From Acanthaster planci (Eukaryota; Echinodermata; Asteroidea; Valvatida; Acanthasteridae): DNA of 64,000 nt. The notes beneath the pieces were generated by a model, which did not search any database, was not told the DNA's origin, and worked only from the letters and a program-made list of their open reading frames with translations. Below are positions 35,501 through 47,500 of the stretch, in pieces. Position 1 is the stretch's first letter, and each line of letters begins with the position of its first letter. The position numbers and the translations under genes were made by a program. The DNA lies in assembly GCF_001949145.1 (NCBI RefSeq), contig NW_019091356.1:1615667-1679666 (forward strand). The letters are read 5' to 3'.

Positions 35501-38500
35501 TTTTTTATGATGAGCCATAAAAATTCATTCTGTGTGGTCGACGGCGTGTTAACGGAAACCCACGAGCGTCGAATGCGCATCTGAATGGGGCGTTTTCTAC
35601 AGAAACTGTTGCCCTTTACCAATTTTTCGTATTATTATTGTTATTATTAATGTGTGGCCTACCGCTGTCATTACCTCTTTTGCGAAACATTCTCAGTTTA
35701 ACCAATTTTTATCTAGTTTCGAAGATCATACTTCCAAGTATTCAGCACAAAATTTATAAGCGAAGGCTATGTGATAAAAGCCAATATTGAAACTGGCACT
35801 TCTATAACCAGACGGACACAGTTGCAACCACACCGTGATTACTGAAACAGGCAAACACACAAAACGTAAAAAGCAAGTTTGTCCCCTCATCATACTGAGC
35901 AGAAGTTAGCCACGGGCAGGTCGGACTGCGCCACTCTGCCCAAATAGCAGCGTGGAAGGAGACAGGTAATTTCTGCTTTTGCTCCAAAACGGAAAAACCT
36001 CGACTGTCGATTCGGTTTCATTTGTCCTAAGTTTTTTTCCTGTTTTTAAGAAGAAAACTGTTTGACAGAGATATTTTGAAACATGTAAACAAATAAATTG
36101 ACCAAAGGAAGGGAATATGCTTTCTGTCTTCGGCCGAGGAGGGTAAGTAGATTGGGTACTAAATCATTTGCAGTGATTTAAGTCATGTTATTTTTTCCAT
36201 TTAAAAAAATACATATTGCATATAATAGCTCATTGCTAGATGAACGAATCAGGCACACCTTTTTAAAGATAGCGATATAGGCCTATGTGATTTAAGAAAA
36301 GCCAAATTTCCTCGTTTTTTTCGTCGACCACAAACGCAGTAAATTCAACACGGCGAACATTCCATGAACCCAGTACGAAGCCTACATGAACATATATGTA
36401 CATGTACAATGAACCAAGCCAACAGCAGACTTTGCTTGACGCTTCGTAATATGGAAATAGAACGCCTTGTGTGGAGACTAGTGTGTCAAGGTTCAAACGA
36501 TAAGTGCACATTGTCGCTACCGATGAGTGCAAGTCAGGTCGAAATTACTCTACATGAATATGAATATGCATAACCCAAGAGTATCAGCATTTGACCAAAA
36601 TATCGCAGCAGTAGAAAGGTATTAGTGCATTAATAAATACTAGAGTTTCGTTTTTGCCTTCCTTTAATCTGGTTCAAAACATCTTTGCATACCTTTGTCG
36701 ATTTCAAGGCTAAAAGCTTTCAGTGAACTCGTTGCTTCAAACAATGCGAGGAAAGAAAATGGCCCACCATGAATTGATACTCGCAAACCGAGTCGTGGAT
36801 AAATTCTACGTAGGTTCACTTCCATGATTAACGGGGGTCTGTGTATGCCTCTTGTCGTGGTCGTCAGTTCACCATGAGCTTGAAGATCACTGCAATAGGT
36901 ATACGCGAGACTCCTCCGTTTACCAATCCCTCCCACTTTTGCTTTGCTCAGCTATTGTTATCGCATTTCAGTGGAACGATTGTACCGAGTCCTAAATTCT
37001 AGATAAATAAGGCTCACGTGTCTCGTAGGTATGGCAGGCTAAACGAGACGTGAGTTTTGTTTCACGCGAATCCAGCTAGGGATCAGCAATCCGCATCCGA
37101 GTCGGTTCACTGCCAGGACTTCATCAAAAGAGCGAACCAGCGGTGGATTGCTCAGTGCTCAAGATCGAGATTCGCGGGAAACCGTGACAAACACAGGCCG
37201 TGGTGGGGGACGGGTGCGCCGTTACGGCAAATGACTGCTGTATCAAAGTTCAACAGGATGTTTTCATTATCATTTTGTACAGCGAGCAGAGTCAAAGATC
37301 TTATGAATGTGGATGTGAATGTTTGAAAATCATCTGTGACAAAAAGGGTAGAAGTAGGATAGTTTTTTGTCCCAAAATATATCCCAGCGTTTCTTATGCC
37401 GCCATTTCAATAAAAGGGGAATACATTTCAGCATTCTTTCGCGAATCCAAGACTGATTTTGTTTCGTTGATCTCGCCACTTCAAGCAACCCAGACATATT
37501 CAGTGACATTATGACCACACTGTGAACAGAGGTCATGCAAATGCAACGGTGCATAAATATCAGGTGCGATTCAAACCAAAGCGAGAGGATCGTCTAAACA
37601 CTCTGGTGTTCTTCACCGTCATTCGGTCCCAGGTGCCGATGACTCGACTGAACATGTTCAGCCACGACATGCTGAGCCCGAATGCCGATGGTAAGAGAGT
37701 CTAGCTTCCACCGCATTTTGTTTTTACTCCATGTTATCCATGGGCGTAAATCCCAGGGGACGGGGGACATACCCCAACACTTCTTGGGGTGGGGGATGGG
37801 CTATTGAATCATCCCTCACAACACTTCTTCGTGGAGAGCAAACAACTAAAGGGGACTGTGAAGAATTTTTCAGACTCCCAAGGACTGAAAATGCGAAAAC
37901 AATTTGAAAAAGCCATAAATATATGCCATTCTGAACACATATTACAGATGTACATCAATATCATGAACATCGACCTCCATAAGGAGTCAGATGGTGCCAC
38001 CCCCTCGCTTTTCAAATTTTTATGGCTGGGCAAGTCATTCCTCATTCCACCAACCTTTCCCCATCCCCCAATTTCCAAATAAATTTACGCAACTTTTACC
38101 AATCCATAATCATTGTTTCACGTCAGTGCCCACGAGCACCAAGTTGGAAATAGGATACTAGTCGCATTTCCAGCAGCATCCGTCGGCGGCTAATTGGCAA
38201 GGAGGGTCTCGAAAACGTTTATCTGGGCGGAAAATGAGTAATCACGTCGGCCAGCTGGTCTCGGAAAAACATCACTTATGTTCATACAGGATATGACCTG
38301 TAATCATCCCTTTGACAAAAACCGGGATAGAAAGGTTAATTTTTGGCTTTATAAGAGATTTCTCAGGTGACTCTCTCACAATGTTGGGTTGATTTTGTAC
38401 AGGTTTTCGTCAGCATGATGCAAATCAAAGCGAAGTCCTTTTGACTACAAAAATTACAGACATTTAAACAAGGCTTGCAACATTACTGTGATTGGTAAAA

Positions 38501-41500
38501 CATGTAACTGGGTGGCACATAAATAGAAAGTTGGTCAAACGGTTTAACGTGCGGAGATCGACTTCGGGCGCGTAGCCAACCAATTGGCACTGTAGTGTAC
38601 GTCTTGGCCGATGACAGTGACAGTCAGAATCAAACATCCCTAGCCAAGATGTTAATTGATTCTATTGACGATTGGGCGTTGTCGATTTCCGTCTTTTGGT
38701 ATTGGACTTTTTGATTTTCCTACAGTGTAATTCGACGACTGGATCAGACGCCATTATTGCGGCGGTAGATTGCTCGCGAACAGGTGGTGCGCGCGCGTTT
38801 CGTGCCTCTTCGTTCAACAGGGTGTCGTGACTTGCCAAATGCACGCGTGTGTCAAGCTGAAGAATGTGCGTGTGAGTGCGGTACCACCACAGTTATGACG
38901 TATAATAGGATTTCATTAGTCTATTAAGAGTTTTTGATTCTCCTATATCAGAACTCAATGCTGTAATCTGGCTGTCGCACTTCGAAGATTAAAAACACAT
39001 ATTCCCAATCTAAGAGCCTGGTCCTTGCCGTAGTTTTGGCTTATTCGAGTTTCAAATATACGGCTTTCCGTGATTCTCAAAAGTCCGGGATATGCATAAA
39101 CTTAATATTACTTCGCTGTGGAACCCTGCATTAATGTTGATTTTGTATAGATCTGCCAACAAGTATTTATGAGAAACATAATAGGACTGTGCGCTCCGCG
39201 ATTTTTGAAAGACAATTCTGTTCCGGAAAAGATAAATTGAAATGTTCCATTCCTCCTTTTTGGAAACATTTCAATCATTACCCAATCAATAATACAATGA
39301 ACTTTACCAGAATTTTTCTCTCCATCTTTTATACACAGAGTCACTTTTCGTTGAAAAGAGCAGCGGCCATCCTGGGCATTGGAACAGACAATGTCGTCTA
39401 TATCGATACAGATAACAGGTACTGTATGTCATAATAATGTCACTACCCATTTTGTTGGAGTTTCAATTTCGAGAGAGGGCGCCGTGAACAGTTTCTTGAC
39501 TAATCGGAAAGTTTAACATCCTCTTTTTCATTGAGATAGGGTGGGTTGAGAAACTTATGCTTCCTAGGAATGTAAGAGACCGAGGTAAATTTCACAGAGA
39601 AATCTGTCTGCATTTTTTAATCATCCTTTTAAAAGCAACCAGAAACGTACTTTGAATTCAAAGCACATTCCAGTCAGTCAAGTAATTTACAAAGACCTAT
39701 TCCTCGTGAAAGATGTTTGAGTTAGTGATTATTCTTACTTGTCTTCGGCCAAAACAATATCAACATTTTCTAAAATCGAACTACATTTCCTACAGAGTTG
39801 TAATGACTCGAGTCCAACTCGAGTCACAACTTTTGGCGACTCAACTCGAGTCCCGACGGGTAAATGACTCGACTCGAGTCTCTGGGACCAAATGACCCAA
39901 CCCTCGAAAAATTTAAAAGCAAACTTTTTTTGCGAAAAACATTTGAAATCTGACTTTCGGCGCTGTTCTTATTCTATCGTGAATACGTAGTACAGGATGT
40001 ACACAGAGCATGCGGCACAGTGCGACCCGGTCTTGTTTCTTCCTCCATTCATGGAAACAATACCAAAAATAACTTATACATGTTGTGTTTTTATTGCATT
40101 TTGTTCCAAAATTTGAGAGTCAAATCGACTCGAGCTCGGTACTTGACTCGACTCAACTACACAAAGAGACTCAACTTCTCGACCTAATAACTCGACTCGA
40201 CTCGAGTCACCAAATTTAGTGACTCGTTACAACACTGATTTCCCGCATTTCAATTCATACATCCGTTTGGCGCCGGTTGAAGTCGATGACCTGTCTATCG
40301 ACACGACCAAGCAATGAACTTTCAAATAATGCATGAGGGTTTCCTTTTAATTTCTGTTCTAATGTGTCAAATGTAGAGGCAAGATGAATTTGGAAGACTT
40401 GGAGAACAAGATTCAACAAGCGACTGCAAGAGTAAGTATGAAAAAAAAATCACCGGAGAAATTGGGAAATAGGCGTTTCCTCCAGATAAACAGAACAGTG
40501 ACGTACTTGTTATTTCTTATTTTGAACAAAGGGTCTCCAGACAGAGGCAGGAGGTGATTCGGGGGGGGGGTAGGTCAAACACATACAATAATGACAAAAA
40601 TAGTATAGATGACGTGACCATTATAGTAATAATGAATGAAGGTGACATCCTACCATACGTGTATAAAGGCAGGTGCATTATGTAATGCGGCAACTGTGTC
40701 TCCCTGTCTCGGCAACTATCGGACATAAACATAATCTGACGGGCCTAGAAAAGCAAAATCTGGATCCACCCTGAGAGGCGCACAAGTTTTGCTTTTAAAA
40801 AATCGTTCTTCATATCCCCACGTGTTTTAACTTCACACTACAGACATTAATTTGGCCAACGTGTTCTCCGTTTTCTCCACATGACAATCTCGTTTTTAGG
40901 GTGATAAACCATTCTTTGTCAACGCTACCGCCGGTACGACTGTGCTAGGTGCATTCGATCCGCTCAACGCAGTGGCCGACCTCTGTGAGAAGTACAGCTT
41001 GTGGATGCACGTAGACGTGAGTACATGGCTGGACGCTGGCCAAACTCGACTTGAACAAAGACTAAAATCGCGGCTCTGGGTTTTATTTTTCAAGGGGAAG
41101 CCTGGCATCTCAACAGGGAAAGCTTCTACGAGGTGTGAAGACTAGTCTCCTCTCAAGACTGACAAATAACCTATTTTCCATTGGAAAGTACATAATGCAT
41201 CCACGAGAGTTATTTAATAATAATAATAATAATAATAAAAAACACTAACTTTGCTTTGAAGTGTAAGGAATAGCAGCCCCGATAATTATTGGCCATATTT
41301 TAGGAATTTTTTTTTACATCAAAGATCGACAGTTGTTGGACTTGTGTGTGATTTTTCTGTCAAAAATTTCTCCAGCAATCATAAATAAAAAATAGCTGTA
41401 AGCATTTCAAGATACATGTAGCTTGCACGTGATACCAGTGCAGCTCCCTTTACGTACCGTCTGCTGACCCAATCCACGGCTTCGTGTAAAAGCGCCCTCC

Positions 41501-44500
41501 ACTGCAATGTAAAGCAAGTTTTGTCCAAGAGAGAGGGCGTGCTTCCTACTTAATTAAAAAAATATTTAAAAAAAGAAAAAAGGCTAACCTTAACTGTGAC
41601 CCAGTTAAATTCCAACTTTTTCGTCTGAAAAACATCTACCTGTATGCAAGCCAATTGATATCAGATCTGTAATTATACGCAATAAGGACCACCAATATTA
41701 ACTGTAAGTAATTACTTGCAGGCAGCTTGGGGTGGCGGCGTTCTCATGTCCAGGAAGCACCGACACAAAATGGATGGCATCCATAGGTAAGGCAGTGCAG
41801 GAGGGAAAGAGGTTGAAATACATCTTTATTAACTTGGCTAGGACATGTATCGTGACTAAGACAGGGGAAAGGGGACGATCCCTTCCCCCTTCCCCCATGA
41901 CAGAAGGAAAAACGTGATTACAGTCCGCCTGGGTACCCCTCCAGAAAATGTGGGCCCCACCGTTCCCCCTACAACGTGTACCGCAGTTACGTCACTGGGT
42001 AATGCCACCGTCGGGAAATAACAGTCAAGTCGAACCTCAACCTTCAGGAGCAGACACGCCAGTATACGCAATTCCCCAGTTTGGAAAAGCTTTGGACAAT
42101 CTTACGTAGCGATCAAGTTTTCTTACTTGATGGAGTTGGGAAACAGAGGGGGACAGTCCTTTGAAATTGTACCTGTGTACATGTATTGCACTTTTCTTTC
42201 AAATGGTGACTGCATTACAAACACATTTTGATTCAGAGAATCTCATTCGAGTGTAACTTTGGTGACAACTTTTACAGGGCCGATTCTGTGACGTGGAATC
42301 CTCACAAGCTCATGGGTGTCTTGCTTCAATGCTCCGCTGTTCTTCTCAAAGAAGACGTAAGAATACAGTGTATCCGCCTTAAGCAGAAGCACCCCCTCAT
42401 CGGTTGCAAAGGGTCATGTTGGCGGGGAGTGTTCGTTTTGTTGGTGGCGACCACAGACATAAACGTATATACCACTAGATCGTATTCAAAACTGCACAAT
42501 CATTTCGTGATCTGCGTGGAACCCGACTAAAATCAAACCTAAGGGTAAATTCACCCCCTCGATATATGGAATTTATGCACAGCCGAAGAATCCCAGCCAA
42601 AAAGTTATACGAAGCCATTTTTTGATTGCGAAAAAACTCCCCCATTTACCTAAACTGGCATATGTAGAGTCGGCACGTGGAAACAATACAGGCAATGTGA
42701 GTGCCTGCCATCCATCCTTTCGCCCATTGCTTGGTCTGTGCGTTCGTATGTCTGTGCTAGCGAAGCAACCGCGTAACACGTGCATTTCCTGGTCGTTTGT
42801 GAGCCACTGGAGTGCAGTACCCACCAAGGAAGCCGCAGTTTCTAGAAACAATCCACACTCTCTTGGTCCAGTTCGGGGCCTGTAATCTCTAGATGCACTG
42901 GTTGGTCTAGATGGAAGCAACCACTGTACATGTACATGTATCGACTGAGTACGTGGCAAATTTGGGAAGTTTCTCCTAAGACAACCACCCAGAACTGATG
43001 GTAGTTATGCTTTGAAACAACAACTCAATCAAATACTCTTGTTTACAAAACTCGTGCTGGCTAAGAGTTCAGATCGGAACTAGCTGTCTGATCACTGGAT
43101 TTTCCCCGTTTTTATGGGCAGTGTATTTTAGAGGACTGCAACTCGATGAGGGCGCCCTACTTGTTCCAGCAGGACAAACACTACGACGTATCGTACGACA
43201 CGGGTGACAAGACCATTCAGTGCGGTCGGCACGTGGATGTGTTCAAGTTCTGGCTCATGTGGCGCGCGAAGGTAAAACGACACGTTTTACGCGTTGAGGG
43301 CAATGCGCTCGAATTTCTATTGTAGGATACAGTTTTGTTTGTTTTTGTCGATGACAACTTGAAAAACCACCTTTTTTGTATACATGACATCATCGTCCAG
43401 TTCAGTGCCATCTCATGAGAAATTGTTCAATATTTGCCAAAGTACTAGAGGTGTTAGGGACAGTTTACCCGAGATTAGTGGCTAGCATTACGCTACAATT
43501 CACCCAACTTAGGAAGTTTTGAAGAGGAGAAAGAAATGAATGGGGTTCTGCCATGTCTCTAATAGGCCAGTGCGGTTGGAACCGGGACCCTGTTTCTGTA
43601 AAGATCGGGTATCCGGATACCGGGAAACCCAGCACAGGCCCAGTCTAGCGAAATCACTTTCCTTGTAACCCATGTCCTCAAAGTTACTCGCCTAATGTGC
43701 TGTATTAATTTTCCCCCTCTCAGGGAACACGGGGCTTCGAAAACCACGTCAATAAGCTCTTCGATCTAGCCCAGTGAGTATACGGTTTATCACTCATGCG
43801 TACGTCAAGCGATAAATGAATTCTGTTGACGACAAGCGATAGACATTCTGCTTCTTCCTCGGGTAAACATTTAATTTCCGGAGCCAGGGCAGCGATTGAC
43901 TAATAATTATGAACCACAAAGACTCCCGCGCATCTTTAAGGATTAAATCTGCAAAGCAAAGATGTCATGGAGGTCGTTGAGTATAATCTCGTCCGCAGTC
44001 CACTCTGCGCATTTGAGGTGGAAAAGGCTTCCAAAAGCGACTCTGATTCAAGAACAAGCCGTGTTTACTCAACATGACAAGAAATATTTTCAAGCGATAA
44101 CACAGTGTAAATTTGCCTGCCTGTGCGGGCGCCGGAAGTCACTGTCCTTTCGTGACAGCTCCGCTCACCGCTTGCCTCTGTTGTCTTTCATAACTAGATA
44201 CCTGCTGGAAAAGCTGAAGTCGAGAGAAGGGTTCAAACTTGTGTATGACAAGGTGAGAAATGTCAAACAGAAAATGCTTTAATCAGAAATGTGGAGATTC
44301 TTTTTTATTCGGATAAGGGAATCATTGCCCTTCTGAAATCACTCTGGATTTTCCTTACCTCGAAAATTGTACAAAACGAAGTGGGGTGAAACCTTTGCTT
44401 TCATCTTGGAACAGTGCTGTTCTCGGCGTCCACCTCTGACCTTAATTTCACCCTGCCTCTTCATGCAATCCTAAAACCCCACGAGGTCAGTTTGGGTTAC

Positions 44501-47500
44501 CTTCAAGGGTGTGATTTTTCCTTAATGCTTGGGGCAAAACAGAGCGGTGGTAGGGAGTTTCCCATTCCAAGTATCGGAGTCTAGTCACGACTGATGAGAA
44601 AAGAAGGTCGTTTAGGTGTTAAGAAAAATTCATGGCTCCAGGCTTCCCAGTAGATGGTGGCGATTTGGCCGAGGAGAAGGGCTTTTATACCCCATACAGC
44701 GATGTTGTCTAGTGTTGTGGTTGTGGACTCCAGTGCTTACTCGAGTATAATGGAAAACAGGTATACAGACAAACGTTCAGGGATGTATCTAACGCTTGTC
44801 TGTTTTTGTTTTCACTGTGTGATAACAATCCCAACGACGTAATTATACAATACAGTAAATGAATAATACAATGATGGATCCAAACATGAAGTGATGAAAG
44901 GTGATTCCCTATTTCCTAATAAGTTGCCAGAGTGGAATGTTGTGCCAAATTCCCTTTTGGAAGAAAATGCAGCTAACTTGTGAAGAAGTGGCGTTACCAT
45001 TGGCTGAAATTTTGTTTTCACACGGTTTTCAGCCTGAACACACCAATGTATGCTACTGGTACATACCGCCTAGTCTACGAAGTATGGAGGAGGGAAGGGA
45101 AAAACAGCTTCTGCTTCACAAGGTACAGACAGATAGACATATCGCCCGACCAACCGACAGAAAAAAGCGATTGCCTTCTTGAGAGCTAGACAAACCGAGC
45201 CGCTCGACGAATAGACAACTAAGTGACATCCTGACTACTGAGCCGAAAATCCGTTGACACAGCACATTGATCAGATCACATAGAGCAGAATAAACAAAGA
45301 CAGGCAAGCAGACCAACACACAGACAGACCACTGCAGCCACATCCTTTTAAACAAAGACCCGGAATTCTCTGAATAATGCTTCAATTATTCTTCAGTCAT
45401 AATTATATGCCCAGATGAATATTTCAACCCAAATTCTTCTCCTCTGACTTAAAAAAACGAGTAACCAGCGCACGTAGCACCAGCTGGGGTCAATTTCAGA
45501 GAGCTGCTTAACAAGCACAAAATCTGCTTAAGCGCGAAAAACCTTGCTTAATAAGCAAAAGTTACCAACTCAAACTCAATGTGATTGTCACGCTAACCAA
45601 AAAACAGCTAAATACCATTCCAAAACAATATACATAACATGTATATGAGTTGTGGCTGGTTACCTGATTTATCAAGCAAGGTTTTCTTTCGCTTAAGCAA
45701 ATTTTGTGCTTAAGCAGCTCTGTGAAATTGAGCCAAGGCTGGAGAAAAATAGCCTCACAAAAATATCTCTTATATCTCCCCGTATAAATGATTTTTCCAC
45801 TTAAGTGGCTCGACCTAGATATTTTTATCTTCCCGACAAAAAGCTCTCGCTTGTCGCTAATGCACTGCGCCCAATGCCATAAAATCGACCGCGGGTTTCT
45901 TTTTTAGCGAACGAACAAGGCAAAATCCCGTGTCGGTACTCCCAAAGTGGATAAGGGCAAACACGAGTGCCGACTTTGGAGTGATCAATTGTGTTTGTCT
46001 GTGATGGCTGGGGACCGGTGGATCGCTAGTCAACAGGCCAGCAGAATCAATTTCCTATCAGTAGGCCTGTGCATATTTATCCGTTGAATGGTATTGGCGC
46101 TCGCTGTTATATCATACTAGGCGATTTCTGTCCCCCGAATGTCGTTTGGAATTCTCCTTGGCAATTTGTCGCTATAAAACAGCGAAAGACGTAGGCCTAT
46201 GGGTAAAGATATGCGGAAAAGGCACACGTGAACAGTTTTGATTTGGTTGAACAACTTGTTGCTTGGAAATTATTTAGTCAAATCAAATCAGGCGAAGTAA
46301 AAGGGATTTTGAAGATTTTTCGTGGGAAATCTCCTTTCTTTTTGCTGAAAGCTGTTGTGGTAACAGCAAAGTTAAATCACAGAGAGCTCTCTTGTGCCTC
46401 CAGTTTTTAAGCCGCGGAAAAACGTGCGTGAAAAGCCCTATTGCAGGACTTTCAAGTAACATCCTTACACAAACAGTCGTTTTGTTTTGTCACGTCACTG
46501 TCGCTGTGCGCATCAATCCAATTGAAAGCCTCAGTGCATACGAGTGAGTACCCTGTTTGTTGATTCAGACTCAGTATCGACACCCGTGATGATTTTGGTT
46601 TCCTGTGACGGATGCCATTTCGGCTGCAAGGTCACAGTTTGTCAGCGATTGCTCTTACAAGACAAACCAGTGAACAAGCAAATTAGGCATGGTTCAACCA
46701 TCCGCTTTCAACCACCGCTGCGAGTTAGTCATATACCGACGCGAGTTGTCTTTCAGAACACGAACTATGTTGCAAACCATCCCTTCTCGAGAGGTTTGTG
46801 TACAGAACGGTATTTTCAACACCCAACCCTGTATGCCACTCCAGCGACAAGAAGTAGAAGCCATTGCTGTGATGATATCACGATCGCGCTTAAGTCGTAA
46901 CGCAAAGAAGAAGGTACTCAGTTACCGAAAGCTGATTTGATATTATATTCTTGTCAATATTCTGATCTAGGTGCTACGCAGCCCTTCCATATTTCTCGAG
47001 CGAGCTACTCGTGTGAACACGAGTATACTCCTGAGCGCTCGAACGGCTGGAGTACGACCCGGGGGTCAGCGAATGTATACTCCCGCCAGAGGGTGGGGGA
47101 AAGTATACTCCTTACCCGAGTGTAATGCGCATGTATCTTGTTCGTGTTAACAGGAGTAACCGCGCGAACGCACCCTGTATTGTGACTTGCGAATATGCAC
47201 GCGCACCTCGAGTTACCAATGCGTTTGACATGCGTATTTAAACTGTGGTGCACCTGCAGATACAGTGCATCCGCTATTATCAGTCATTGAGTCTTCATAA
47301 ACTGTGATTAAAATATGCTTAAATCGTTGTCATCATGAAAAAGATGGCCCAATGATGGGGGGGGGGGCAGTGGCAGTGGAGTTTTCGCCTAATGACGGGT
47401 CGGTCAGGAGAAAACTGGTTTGCCAGAGAATATTTTTGTTTAGCCGGGCAGTACCAGTGTGTCCCAAAGTGCACCACCACAAACCCTACCCAATTAAAAA

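Noticed and set aside
43559-43747. Minus-strand peptide [20 protein letters not shown], resembling translations of tRNA-derived SINEs
   Set aside because: The DNA beneath shows no clear A/B box pair, and part of it overlaps GAD exon 12 on the other strand.
47008-47030. Short palindromes CTCGTGTGAACACGAG and GAGTATACTC
   Set aside because: Too short and isolated to support a specific element.
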